IMG/VR virus record: IMGVR_UViG_3300048930_000011 | Coordinates: 1-29,385 of that record | DNA from: a virus | DNA length: 29,385 bases | Reading direction: 5' to 3' (one strand) | Part shown: positions 8,515 to 16,737 of the stretch, in pieces | Layout of the letters: each line of letters begins with the position of its first letter | How positions within the stretch are numbered: position 1 is the first letter of the stretch | Translations under genes and position numbers: made by a program | The notes under the pieces: model-generated | Told to the model about the DNA's origin: nothing | Database searches by the model: none | Seen by the model: only the letters and a program-made list of their open reading frames with translations

Positions 8515-9360
8515 TCAATAATCCGTTGTCACCCAGGCGGAACCGTTCCAGACCTTCACCGGCTTCGCCACCCAGGCGCTGCCGTTCCAGACCTTCACCG
8601 GTTTCGCCACCCAGGCGCTGCCGTTCCACACCTTGATATTGCCTCCGGCAGTAGCTGCGGGGCGAAGCGCAAGCGTCAGCGCGGCCCAGCTGAAATTCGT
8701 GGAGTCCGTGGCGTCATGCAGCCATTGCGTCGGCGTGAATGTGCCGCTCGTCCAGTCGCTCTTGTAGGCCCCGAGAATGTTGACATCATCCGTATCGTTC
8801 TGCGCGGCGCCATTCGTGGATGTGTATCCTGTCACGTTGTAATAGTTCTGCGCTCCGCCGTTGTGAGCTGACGCGGCAGCGGAGAAAATCCACGCTCCTG
8901 CCGTCGATGGCGTTATGGCTGGCGGCGTCGGGCGGTTTGTATTCAGCCCCGTGGCGGTTGTCGCCGCGACATCCAGCGGAGTTGTCTTGTCAACCCCTCT
9001 GAACACCATGACCATGGTGACGCCGGCATAGTCCGCGTTCCGCGTCGGTCCAAAAATCACCGAGGCATCGGGTGTCGGCCCCATGAACTTGTAGGCAACA
9101 CGCAGATGGGCTTCATAGTTGTCGTTCGAGAAAAGCTGCGAGCCGATCAGCGTGTAATCGTTCACGCCATCGGTTATATCGAGGTTGAGGGCCGCCACGG
9201 CACCGGATGAGCCGACGCCGAATATGGCGATCACGAGGTCATCTTCCGCCACGGATGACGAGATGCCGCCGCTCAATCCGCTGCTGAGCGTCATCGTGCT
9301 GTTGCCGGACGCTGCTCCGGCCTTGCCAGCGACCTTGCAGCCGACAAAATCGATTGCCAT
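8515..9360 (-). CDS. Fibre-domain protein with KVWNGSAW repeats (281 aa)
   Basis: ATG 9360 overlaps the stop of the upstream fibre gene by one base (TGATG). Residues 1-240 form a beta-rich, Ser/Thr/Gly-rich domain paralogous to the 4978-5712 product: shared blocks include KAGAASGNST, DLVIAIFGVG, RPTPPAITPSTAGAW and WAALTLALRPA. The C-terminus carries three tandem copies of a 13-residue unit, KVWNGSAWVAKPV, the last one ending the protein (VTTDY). Such 'K.WNGSAW' units are common at the ends of phage fibre proteins. The product is probably a fibre tip or receptor-binding protein. It precedes the small tail protein and the collagen fibre. Confidence 0.72.
   Translation of the reverse strand: MAIDFVGCKVAGKAGAASGNSTMTLSSGLSGGISSSVAEDDLVIAIFGVGSSGAVAALNLDITDGVNDYTLIGSQLFSNDNYEAHLRVAYKFMGPTPDASVIFGPTRNADYAGVTMVMVFRGVDKTTPLDVAATTATGLNTNRPTPPAITPSTAGAWIFSAAASAHNGGAQNYYNVTGYTSTNGAAQNDTDDVNILGAYKSDWTSGTFTPTQWLHDATDSTNFSWAALTLALRPAATAGGNIKVWNGSAWVAKPVKVWNGSAWVAKPVKVWNGSAWVTTDY
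8530..8634 (-). repeat. 39-bp in-frame tandem repeat (two full and one partial copy)
   Basis: Units begin cacccaggcg at 8530, 8569 and 8608 on the plus strand and continue with ccgttcca(g/c)accttcaccgg. The third is cut short where the repeat joins the unique domain. Each unit encodes the 13-residue KVWNGSAWVAKPV segment, so changes in copy number stay in frame. Confidence 0.9.
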
Positions 9361-10751
9361 CAGTTCGTATCCACCCACAGATCATTGGTGGACGGGCTGC
9401 CAGGCTCCGTGGTGCCGACGCTGATGTTTCTGGTTGCAGCCGTTCCAAGTCCGAGCGCGGTCCTCCCGGCAGCGGCATCGGCTGCGGTGATGAGCGAACT
9501 TCCGGTAGCGGTAGCACCAATGGCCGTCCGCGCGGCTGACTCCGACGCCGCGGTAAAGACCGCGCTGCCGACGCTCGTCGCGCCGAGATTGGTGCGTGCC
9601 GTCGCCGCCGATGTCAGGTCAGAAAGGTTGCTGGCCTTCTTGGCGGCCAGCGCGTCGGCGCCATCCACATAGGTTTTCGTCGTGGCGTGAAGCCCGCTCG
9701 ACGGGGCCCCGGAAAGCGTCAGCGCTCCGGTCATCGTGCCGCCAGCCTTCGGCAACATGGTATCGGCGTACTGCTTCGTCGCGGCGTGCAGGGCAGAGGA
9801 CGGGTCGGCATGCAGTGTGATGAACCCCGTCATCGTGCCGCCGGTCTTGTCGAGCTTCCCGTCGATGGCGGTGGACGAGGTGTCCTCGCCCACGAGGTCG
9901 AAATCTCCGCTTGTCGAGTTATAGATCAGGAACTGGCCGGAGCCAGCCGTTGCCGGGCTTCCGGTGATCTTGTCGTCCCATGAACTATCGACGCTGCCGG
10001 AGATCGATACGGCGTAATAGTCGCCGTTCGAGAACGGACCGGACAGCGCATATGCTGCGGTCACGTCAACTGATCCCTTGTACGATCCGGCGACCGGGAC
10101 GAGTGAGCTATCGATCACGCCGGACGCATTCGTCCTCACCACCTTCCCGGCATAGGTCGCGGAACCCCCAACCGTCGTCTGATAGGCCCCGTCATCGACA
10201 TAGCCCTTGGTCGCGGCATGGAGATCGTCGGACGGATCGGCATGGAGTGTCAGAAACCCGGTGAGGGTGTCGCCCGCCTTGTCAACCTTGAGATCGTCGG
10301 CATCATCCACGTACTGTTTCGTGGCCGCGTGGAAATCGGAGGACGGGTCCGCGTGGAGGGTGAGGAAGCCGGACATCGACCCGCCGGATGTCGAGAGCTT
10401 GCCGCTGATCGATGTCGAAAGCGCGGTATCGGCCGCATCAACGTATTGCTTCGAGGCGGCATGGAGCGCGGATGACGGATCGGCGTGCAGGACGATGAAC
10501 CCGGTCATCGTGCCGCCGGATTTCGACAGCTTCGCGTCAAGTGCCGTCTGGACGGCTGAGTTGATCGAATTACTTGCCGCCGCATATTCGAGGGATGCCC
10601 ACGCGGTCACGCCGTCGCCCACCTTGAAACGGATGTCCGATGACGAAACGCGCTCGATGCCGATCTCGCCATCTCCGAGAACGATGTTGTTGGCGGCCCA
10701 GTCGGCTGTGCTACCGACGAGCTGCCTCATCCGGGCGAGTGTGTCTGCCAT
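9360..10751 (-). CDS. Tail fibre protein with LHADPSS repeats (463 aa)
   Basis: Begins MADTLARMRQLVGSTADWAA and contains the fibre-type sequence DIRFKVGDGVTAWASLEY near residue 40. Five copies of a roughly 20-residue unit follow, consensus GFLTLHADPSSALHAATKQY with variants, separated by KLSKSGGTMT-type linkers; the fifth is degenerate (TLSGAPSSGLHATTKTY). Such repeats form the shaft of phage tail fibres. Between copies three and four lies a domain containing YKGSVDVTAAYALSG and DYYAVSISGS. The C-terminus (TARTNLGATSVG, then TALGLGTAATRN) resembles the LG..A tails of lambda-like side fibres, ending TNDLWVDTN. The next fibre gene starts inside its stop codon. Confidence 0.85.
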   Translation of the reverse strand: MADTLARMRQLVGSTADWAANNIVLGDGEIGIERVSSSDIRFKVGDGVTAWASLEYAAASNSINSAVQTALDAKLSKSGGTMTGFIVLHADPSSALHAASKQYVDAADTALSTSISGKLSTSGGSMSGFLTLHADPSSDFHAATKQYVDDADDLKVDKAGDTLTGFLTLHADPSDDLHAATKGYVDDGAYQTTVGGSATYAGKVVRTNASGVIDSSLVPVAGSYKGSVDVTAAYALSGPFSNGDYYAVSISGSVDSSWDDKITGSPATAGSGQFLIYNSTSGDFDLVGEDTSSTAIDGKLDKTGGTMTGFITLHADPSSALHAATKQYADTMLPKAGGTMTGALTLSGAPSSGLHATTKTYVDGADALAAKKASNLSDLTSAATARTNLGATSVGSAVFTAASESAARTAIGATATGSSLITAADAAAGRTALGLGTAATRNISVGTTEPGSPSTNDLWVDTN

Positions 10752-10761
10752 GGTATCCCTG

Positions 10762-11274
10762 TCAGGCTGTCAGGCCGGTTGGCCCGGCAATGATGGTGTC
10801 GGTTGACGGGCTCGCAGGCGTTCCCGCCGTGATGGTGTCGGTTGACGGGCTCGCAGGCGTTCCCGCGATGATCCAGTCTGCCGGCAATTCCTCCGCCGCG
10901 AGAGGAAGAACGCTGACGTTCAGTTCGGCCTGAACGGCCACCCGCACATGCGTCGGCGATAGCTGTTGCACCGAGATATCCCCGATGTAGCGCACATAGT
11001 GCGGCACCAGCACGTCAGATGTCGCCCCGGAGTAGGAGCTTGCCAGATCCATGTAATGCCAGTCATAGCCGTAGCGGTTCGCCCAGGACTGCCACTGCCA
11101 GAGTTCAGATATGGACAGGACCATCGAAAGGCTGGAAACGTGCCGCTCGCGTTTCGCGCCGCGCCGCTGGCGGGTGTTACCCCTCTCGAAGGCAATGGCC
11201 GAGATGCCGTATTGCGTATCGACGCTGTAACCTTCGACGGATGGCGCCGGCAGGCCGGAAGGGTAATCCGTCAC
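10762..11274 (-). CDS. Tail-tip-associated protein, second of two paralogues (170 aa)
   Basis: GTG 11274 overlaps the stop of the upstream paralogue (GTGA) and gives a product starting TDYPSGLPAPSVEGYSVD. The pattern YPSGLP-P...GY and the later SISELWQWQSWANRYGYDW match YPASLPKPLLNGYGFAV and VSEWWTWSQWVADYGHGW of the upstream gene, so these are tandem paralogues. The C-terminus here is extended with a 13-residue repeat (TPASPSTDTI.AG, twice plus a partial). Proteins of this kind follow the tail tip gene in many alphaproteobacterial siphophages, but their function is not known to me. A tail-tip or fibre-attachment role is inferred from context. Confidence 0.65.
   Translation of the reverse strand: MTDYPSGLPAPSVEGYSVDTQYGISAIAFERGNTRQRRGAKRERHVSSLSMVLSISELWQWQSWANRYGYDWHYMDLASSYSGATSDVLVPHYVRYIGDISVQQLSPTHVRVAVQAELNVSVLPLAAEELPADWIIAGTPASPSTDTITAGTPASPSTDTIIAGPTGLTA
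10791..10866 (-). repeat. 39-bp in-frame direct repeat, two copies
   Basis: Two identical 37-base stretches (tgatggtgtcggttgacggg continuing ctcgcaggcgttcccgc) lie at 10791-10827 and 10830-10866, giving a period of 39. They encode a 13-residue unit TPASPSTDTI(T/I)AG in the C-terminal tail of the preceding tail protein. The identity of the copies at the DNA level suggests a recent duplication. Confidence 0.92.
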
Positions 11275-11666
11275 AGCACTTCCTCGAGATAGGCCGCGAT
11301 GGCCGATGGCGCCAGTTCGGCGGCCACCGATGCGCGAATGCACTCCTGCCCTATGGCCTCCGCCGATACGCCGGAAATCAGCCGCACGAGGACCGTCGAG
11401 ACGTTCAGGTCGATCCGTCCCGCATAAAGCGTCGGAATGTCGATCTCGAACCAGCCATGGCCATAATCGGCCACCCACTGGGACCACGTCCACCATTCGC
11501 TGACGGTCAGCAGGAAGGACAGCGTGAACGTGTGCGGCATGGTGTCGAACACGCGGCGCTGCGCCTGGTCCGTGTCCGTCCCGGAGCGGATCACGCCGGA
11601 TGCGACGGCGAACCCGTAGCCGTTCAGAAGCGGCTTCGGCAGGGATGCCGGATACTGTTCAGCCAT
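11271..11666 (-). CDS. Tail-tip-associated protein, first of two paralogues (131 aa)
   Basis: ATG 11666 lies two bases after the stop of the tail tip gene. The product starts MAEQYPASLPKPLLNGYGF and has a central strand-rich region with VSEWWTWSQWVADYGHGWF and IDIPTLYAGRIDLN, ending in a short helix (SAIAAYLEEVL). It is the paralogue of the next gene, which has the same YP..LP...GY opening and Trp-rich centre but a longer, repeated tail. The place directly after the host-specificity protein suggests a small protein that decorates or caps the tail tip. No named family is assigned. Confidence 0.65.
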   Translation of the reverse strand: MAEQYPASLPKPLLNGYGFAVASGVIRSGTDTDQAQRRVFDTMPHTFTLSFLLTVSEWWTWSQWVADYGHGWFEIDIPTLYAGRIDLNVSTVLVRLISGVSAEAIGQECIRASVAAELAPSAIAAYLEEVL

Positions 11667-11668
11667 GG

Positions 11669-13948
11669 CTACACCAGGAAGCTCATCGTGCCGGTGAATA
11701 TCTCCGGCGCGTAGTTGACGGCCTCGACGGTCACCGTGCCGTCGCCTGTCGGCTTCGTGGCGACCACGACGAAATCACGGACCAGCGTCGTGGCGTCACC
11801 GAAGGCGAAAGAGGTATACTCGTATTCATTGTCGTAGTTGACTGTCGTCGGCGGGGAGGACGGCAACAGGACGATGTTGTCCCGCGACCCGCGCGTCACG
11901 GCGATGGGATCGGTGACGCTGCCGTCCGGCTTGCGGAGAAGTATCTGCTTTTCGCCGCCGCTCCAATCGAGAGCGTGGTCTACCGTCAGGATGGTGCCGT
12001 TCCGCGCGATCACCAATCCGCCGTCACCCCAGCGCGGGACATTGTGCGAGATGCCGATCCGGTCCCCGAGCTGGAGGATAAGCCCCTCAAGCTCGGTGTC
12101 GAAGCTGACCCGCTTCCGCTGTGACCGGCTGCGCTGCCACGTCAACCGCGCATACTGCGCCGCGTGCGTGGCATTCGTGACGCCGGGAAGCGCGAACCGG
12201 TCAGGCCGCAGCGCATTCGTCGGATAAGTCGTGTAGGACTCCCGGAAGTCCTTCGGGTCAAGATATTCGATCTCGACGCCATCGGCGGCATCTTCCTCGT
12301 CGAAACTGTAGCTGACCGTCATCGATCCGGCCACGATGTTGGCGTCCGTGAACAGCGCCGAGCGGACGGCCTTCACGCCATCCTGCGCCACCGACATCAT
12401 CGGCCCCAGTGGCAGCGGCTCCGCGGCGAACGGCGTGGTGATGGTCCGCAGCGCCTCCCATACCGTGCCGGGCGCGCGGAAGACGTAGTTGAACTGGTAG
12501 GCAGACCAGGTGGAGCGCAGGCTCGTCAGCGTGGCGGTGTCGAGTTCCGTGCGCGGGCGTCCCGCGCCGTAGGTCGTATCAACGTAGACATCCGCGAAGG
12601 CGTCAGCGGGATTGGTCGAGGCCGCCAGCGTGCCGCCAGCGGGCGGCGGCAGCAGGCGGGACGCCTTGCAGCGGATGCGGATCGAGGCATTGGACCCGAG
12701 CCCCTGGCTGGCCTTGATCCGGGCTGCCAGAAGCGTGACGTTGCCGTAGGCATCACCAGCGGGATAGTCGGCGTAGAGCTTCAGGCCAGACCAGATGAAC
12801 CGGTCGCCGCCCTTGTTGGCATTCGGCGCGTCGGTGATGCGGGTCAGCTTGACGGCCCAGCGCGCGCTCTTCGGCGCGGTGAACATGTACGACCGGCGCA
12901 GCGGCGACGAGATCTCCGTCCGGTTCTTGTCCGATGTCGAGGACGTGCTCGTCGTCGTGAGGTTCGGGCCGGTGATGCTCGTGCTCAGGATCGTGCTGGT
13001 GGTGACCGTGGTCGAATAGGTCGGGCCGACCGGCGTGTCGTCGTCATCGATCTCAAAGTATTCCACCAGGAACTGCGTGTTGCGTCCGCGAATGTCGCCG
13101 CTGTCGTCAGGACGGAACTGCCCGGCCGGAAACAGGATATCGATCTGGAACTTCGACCCCTGCTGTCCCGGCTTGCAGACCGCGAAGGGCCCAGCGGTGT
13201 CATTCGCCTTGAGGAACTCCTGGTTGTCAACTTCGGGCGACGAAACCACGTTCTCGTGGAACCCGCCACCCATGGCCGCCGCGATGGTCCCGAGCGTCGA
13301 ATTGTGCTGCGATGGCTTGAACGCCTGCCAGGTCACGATGCCGGAGGCCAGCGTGGCAGTTTCCGTATCCCCGACATACACATCCGAGACGTCGATGTCG
13401 CCATGGCCGACGCACATGATGAGGTCGAGATACTGGACGCCGTTGTACCGCTGGCTGCTCAGGCTCGACTGTGACCAGTCGAACCAGGAATAGGGCTGCG
13501 CCACATAGTCCGGCGTCGTGATGACGGTTCCGTAGACCACCGGGATAGGGTCACCGATGCGCGCCGCGTTCTGGTCCGACGCCACGTCGAACACGGACGT
13601 CGCCGTCCCGCCCTTCTTGCCCTGCTCCGCCTTGGGGGCGAAAATCCTCATGGCGAAGTAGCTGACGCCCGCCAGCGCGATGGAGATCAGGAGGTTGATC
13701 GCCAGCGCGGAGAGCGAGATCGGCTCCGCCGGCATCAGCGCGATGACCGCGACGTCATCATCGAGGACGGCGTAGTCCAGGTCATCGAGCGGCTTTTCCA
13801 CGCCGTTGACATAGAACCGCACCGGCATGCCGAAGCCGCGCGGGTGCTCTGCCTGAAGCCAGTCGATGACGCGCGTCCCGGTATCAACCGGGAAGATTTC
13901 GCGGGTATGCGGGGCCAGCGGATTGCGGAGAAGGACTAGCGATGCCAT
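11669..13948 (-). CDS. Tail tip / host specificity protein, TipJ-like (759 aa)
   Basis: A large tail-tip protein in the position of lambda gpJ or gene-transfer-agent gp15; it would close the tail tube tip and bind or attach the receptor-binding parts. The N-terminus has a small ubiquitin-like region (residues about 1-70, VIDWLQAEHPRGFG), a hydrophobic stretch (ALAINLLISIALAGVSYFA, about 80-98), and then the family hallmark IGDPIPVVYGTV with repeated beta-sandwich domains. A Ser/Thr-rich insert (TTVTTSTILSTSITGPNL) lies about 313-335. The fibronectin-like C-terminal half runs to the end. It overlaps the NlpC/P60 gene by 13 bases. The assignment rests on length, motif and gene order. Confidence 0.88.
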   Translation of the reverse strand: MASLVLLRNPLAPHTREIFPVDTGTRVIDWLQAEHPRGFGMPVRFYVNGVEKPLDDLDYAVLDDDVAVIALMPAEPISLSALAINLLISIALAGVSYFAMRIFAPKAEQGKKGGTATSVFDVASDQNAARIGDPIPVVYGTVITTPDYVAQPYSWFDWSQSSLSSQRYNGVQYLDLIMCVGHGDIDVSDVYVGDTETATLASGIVTWQAFKPSQHNSTLGTIAAAMGGGFHENVVSSPEVDNQEFLKANDTAGPFAVCKPGQQGSKFQIDILFPAGQFRPDDSGDIRGRNTQFLVEYFEIDDDDTPVGPTYSTTVTTSTILSTSITGPNLTTTSTSSTSDKNRTEISSPLRRSYMFTAPKSARWAVKLTRITDAPNANKGGDRFIWSGLKLYADYPAGDAYGNVTLLAARIKASQGLGSNASIRIRCKASRLLPPPAGGTLAASTNPADAFADVYVDTTYGAGRPRTELDTATLTSLRSTWSAYQFNYVFRAPGTVWEALRTITTPFAAEPLPLGPMMSVAQDGVKAVRSALFTDANIVAGSMTVSYSFDEEDAADGVEIEYLDPKDFRESYTTYPTNALRPDRFALPGVTNATHAAQYARLTWQRSRSQRKRVSFDTELEGLILQLGDRIGISHNVPRWGDGGLVIARNGTILTVDHALDWSGGEKQILLRKPDGSVTDPIAVTRGSRDNIVLLPSSPPTTVNYDNEYEYTSFAFGDATTLVRDFVVVATKPTGDGTVTVEAVNYAPEIFTGTMSFLV

Positions 13949-14331
13949 CGCCAGAACTCCGTATGAGAATACAGCAGCCGGAAGCGCGGCAGCGGGTGCC
14001 AGGCGGAACCGAATGCCCGTGAGGCGTGAAGAACGCCGCCGGAAACGACAACCCCGACGTGATGCGGCCGAGCCCGGCTTCCAACGATGGCGATGTCCAT
14101 ATCATCCGGCGTCTCGACCGGCACCGTGCGTCCGCCGTCCACCTCTCCCGCCAGCGCGGCAGAGATCGCCCGTGAAGCCGATTGCGGGCCGGGGGCGGCC
14201 TGATACCAGTCCGGCAGAGAAACGCCGCGCACGGCCTTCAGGACCGCCGCCACGAGGCCATAGCAGTCATAGGCATCCGGCCCGCGCGCCCCTTCCCGGT
14301 ACGGCAGGCCGATGAACTGGTCCAGGATCAT
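13936..14331 (-). CDS. NlpC/P60-type tail peptidase (131 aa)
   Basis: A tail-associated cysteine peptidase predicted to open the peptidoglycan cross-links during DNA entry. The catalytic Cys is seen in DAYDCYGL (Cys23), and His in RPHHVGVV (His90 or 91), with a further His in VLHAS (His102), in the usual order for the fold. The start 'DQFIGLPYREGARGPDAYDC' is typical of phage and gene-transfer-agent forms (gpK or gp14 type). It overlaps the upstream DUF1833 gene by four bases and the downstream tip gene by 13, placing it in the tail-tip assembly cluster. Length fits the single-domain family members. Confidence 0.88.
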   Translation of the reverse strand: MILDQFIGLPYREGARGPDAYDCYGLVAAVLKAVRGVSLPDWYQAAPGPQSASRAISAALAGEVDGGRTVPVETPDDMDIAIVGSRARPHHVGVVVSGGVLHASRAFGSAWHPLPRFRLLYSHTEFWRWHR

Positions 14332-14828
14332 CGCCTGAGCCCCGGAAAGTCGCTGTAGCGGTAGAAGGTAAAGGGGAAAGCCCTGTTCAGCACGTCCGTG
14401 CGCGTCGCCGTGGCCGATACCGCCTCGCGCGTCACCTGGACGCCCGTGATGATGAGGGATAGCGGCGGGTCGTTCTGAGGGACCGTCGCCGCGGTGTCGA
14501 GGTAGACCCGATATGTGCAGCGGATCGGCTCTTCCGGGAGCGCGATGGCGGCTTCCAGCGGGTCCACCAGGTCGCGTCCGATGTTGGCGATGGTCAGTCC
14601 CATGTCCTGTTGCCCCTGCCCGTCCAGCGACGGCAGGACGATGCGGAACGGCATCGCCACAAAGGTGACCATCTGGCCGGTTTCAAGCAGGAACTGCCAC
14701 GGCTGGTTATCGGAGGTAACGTAGTAGGTCTGCGGGAAGAGGGAGTGCGAGAACGCCAGCGTCTCGATGAACCGCTGCGTCGTCGGCGCGCTCGCGTAAA
14801 TCTCTTTGAGAGCGGCGGAAATGGTCAT
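14328..14828 (-). CDS. DUF1833-type tail protein (166 aa)
   Basis: Begins MTISAALKEIYASAPTT and includes AMPFRIVLPSLDGQGQQDMG and GLTIANIGRDLVDPLEAAI, with a later LIITGVQVTREAV block; this is the pattern I associate with phage proteins annotated DUF1833. They lie between the tape measure and NlpC/P60 genes and are probably part of the distal tail or baseplate hub, in the place taken by gp12/gp13 in gene transfer agents. The start overlaps the tape measure stop (TGATG), and its end overlaps the peptidase start by four bases. Most of the fold is beta. The precise role is not established. Confidence 0.75.
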   Translation of the reverse strand: MTISAALKEIYASAPTTQRFIETLAFSHSLFPQTYYVTSDNQPWQFLLETGQMVTFVAMPFRIVLPSLDGQGQQDMGLTIANIGRDLVDPLEAAIALPEEPIRCTYRVYLDTAATVPQNDPPLSLIITGVQVTREAVSATATRTDVLNRAFPFTFYRYSDFPGLRR

Positions 14829-16396
14829 CAGCGCCCGGCCCTCCGCAGCCCATAGCCGCGCTCCACCGCCTGCGCGATGGGGTTGCCGCCGCGCGCCAGA
14901 TCCTTCGCGATCTCCGCCTTGACGATATCAATCTCAAGGCCGCCGTTCATGCCGCGCCTGGTCGAAACCTGAGCCCCGGCGTAATTGTTCACCGTCACAG
15001 CCATCTCGCCGCCGCCCATGCGGTCCATCGGCGTGATCCGGGCCGGGCCGTGGATGATCTCCGGGCCGGCCTCGCCAGCGATACCCCACTTGCCGGAGCC
15101 CAGATAGCCGCCATTGGCGAACAGGCCGCCGAAGACCATTCCACCGATGTTGATCCCCGCGCCGCCTCCGCCGGTCAGCCCGCCCAGAAACATCCTGATC
15201 AGGCTATTGGCCGCCATCTCGGCAGCGATGTCGGCAAGGCTCTGGATGATGCTCTGAGCCATCTGCGCAAACGCCTCTTTCGCGCTCATGGTGCCGGTGA
15301 TCAGGCCGGAGATGGCATCGCTCAGACCGTACTGGATGGTATCGCCAATGCGCAGCAGGCTGTCCGAGAACAGGCTGGCCTCGGGAGTCGCGCTCTTCAG
15401 GTGCTCCTCCAGCGCGGAAACGGCCTTGCCCGCGCCGTAGATGTCCTCGATTGTCGATTGCCGTTCCTTCTTGCCCTTCTCAGGCTTCAGCACCGGCACA
15501 TTGGCGAAGGGGTTGGTGGTCGGTTTCAGGGACGGGAAGGCGAATTGCCCGGCGCCGCCCATCGGCCCCATGTTCACCACTGGCTTGCCGCGATACTGAT
15601 CTCCGTTCAGCATCGCCCAGAGTTCCTGAATGGCCGACGGCTTGTCGGAACTCAGGTTGGCGAACATCTCCTGAATGCCCTGCACATGCAGCGAGGCGGC
15701 CTCCACCATGCCTACGACCATGCGCTGCCACATGGTCGCGATGTTCGCGGTGGTGCGGTTGTAGGCTTCCTCGATCTCCTGAAGCCGGGCAACCTCTTCG
15801 TTGCTGTGGTAGACGCCGCTCGCGACCATTTCCTGCGTGGCGGTATCGACGCCCTCCGCGCCGGTGCGGAACGCCTCCACCAGCTCACGGCCCACGCGGG
15901 TGCCGAGAACGCCGGTGGCCATCGCCAGCTGATCGGCTGGCGTCTTCGCGTTGCGCAGCAGATCCATGAAGTCGCGGATCACCGCGTTGGTATCTCGGCC
16001 TTGCGCCGTGAGCCCGTTCGCGGCGAAGAGCTTGCTCAGCTTGGAATTGACGTCGGTTGACTGCTCCGCGATCTCCTGCAGGCCCTTGGCCATTACCTCG
16101 GCTGACGTGCCGGACGCCAGCGCCATGCGGTTGAACACCTGCACCTGTTCGGCGGTGATCCCTATCGTCTCCGCGAGATCGCCAATCTGGGCGATCTGCT
16201 TGATGGCATCAGTAACAGCTGCTCCAAGCGCGCCGATACCAAGGCCGCCCAGCATGCCAGCGAAGGCGGCGCCGAGGGTCGAGAATGATTTCTGCAGCCC
16301 CGCGAGGGATGACTGAGCCTGCTTCAGCCCATTGGCGAATGCCGCCGTGTCGATCCCCAGCCGGACCATGAGATTGCCGATTTCTGCCTGGCTCAT
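14828..16396 (-). CDS. Tail tape measure protein (522 aa)
   Basis: Sets tail length and is thought to be ejected ahead of the DNA. The start MSQAEIGNLMVRLGIDTAAF continues into a helix-rich region with KSFSTLGAAFAGM and a Gly/Ala-rich segment (LGGLGIGALGAAV, residues about 49-61), then long helices. The later part has LITGTMSAKEAFAQMAQSI (a lambda-type tape measure signature near residue 365) and ends with ANGGYLGSGKWGIAGEAGPE and GGGEMAVTVNNYAG. At 522 residues it is short for the family; using about 0.15 nm per residue the tail would be near 78 nm. ATG 16396 overlaps the chaperone frameshift product stop (ATGA). Confidence 0.9.
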   Translation of the reverse strand: MSQAEIGNLMVRLGIDTAAFANGLKQAQSSLAGLQKSFSTLGAAFAGMLGGLGIGALGAAVTDAIKQIAQIGDLAETIGITAEQVQVFNRMALASGTSAEVMAKGLQEIAEQSTDVNSKLSKLFAANGLTAQGRDTNAVIRDFMDLLRNAKTPADQLAMATGVLGTRVGRELVEAFRTGAEGVDTATQEMVASGVYHSNEEVARLQEIEEAYNRTTANIATMWQRMVVGMVEAASLHVQGIQEMFANLSSDKPSAIQELWAMLNGDQYRGKPVVNMGPMGGAGQFAFPSLKPTTNPFANVPVLKPEKGKKERQSTIEDIYGAGKAVSALEEHLKSATPEASLFSDSLLRIGDTIQYGLSDAISGLITGTMSAKEAFAQMAQSIIQSLADIAAEMAANSLIRMFLGGLTGGGGAGINIGGMVFGGLFANGGYLGSGKWGIAGEAGPEIIHGPARITPMDRMGGGEMAVTVNNYAGAQVSTRRGMNGGLEIDIVKAEIAKDLARGGNPIAQAVERGYGLRRAGR

Positions 16397-16737
16397 TGCA
16401 GTGTCTTCAGCTCCTCGGGATCGCCGCCAAAGGCGAGGAATATGGATTTCAGCGCAATCAGGTGTTCTTCAGGCGTCTGCCGCCTGCCGTTGCCGGGCCG
16501 GTTGCCGATCAGCAGGCTTTCCAGCTTCGGCAGCTTCCTCGTCCGGTCCAGAGCCACGATGTGCCAGGCCAGAGACATGCGTTCATCCGCTTCCCGCTCA
16601 AGACGGCGCATCGCGCCCTTCATCTCGCGGTCCGCTTCCATCGGTGTGATCTGCCAGAAGCGCCCCGGGTCGAACCCCGCCGCCACCCAGTTCAGGTGGG
16701 CTCCGGCCCAGTCCGTCCGCGCTTCCGGCCTTACCGG
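16393..16737 (-). CDS. Frameshift extension of the tail assembly chaperone (rcc01693-type domain)
   Basis: An open frame of 114 codons in the -1 frame relative to the preceding gene, with no ATG, GTG or TTG before its conserved part. Its start coincides with the slippery heptamer at 16737-16743, and reading after a -1 slip gives PVRPEARTDWAGAHLNWVAA, then GFDPGRFWQITPMEADREMK. The 'W...G..P..FW.ITP.E' pattern matches phage tail assembly chaperones of the rcc01693 type (PF09550). With the upstream frame it would give a fusion of about 218 residues, analogous to lambda gpG-T, which binds the tape measure during tail assembly. Its stop overlaps the tape measure start. Confidence 0.75.
   Translation of the reverse strand, partial: PVRPEARTDWAGAHLNWVAAGFDPGRFWQITPMEADREMKGAMRRLEREADERMSLAWHIVALDRTRKLPKLESLLIGNRPGNGRRQTPEEHLIALKSIFLAFGGDPEELKTLQ

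Noticed and set aside
12164-13474. A 436-codon plus-strand frame opposite the tail tip gene
   Set aside because: Arg/Gly/Asp-biased shadow of the TipJ-like gene, with no domain and no ribosome binding context.
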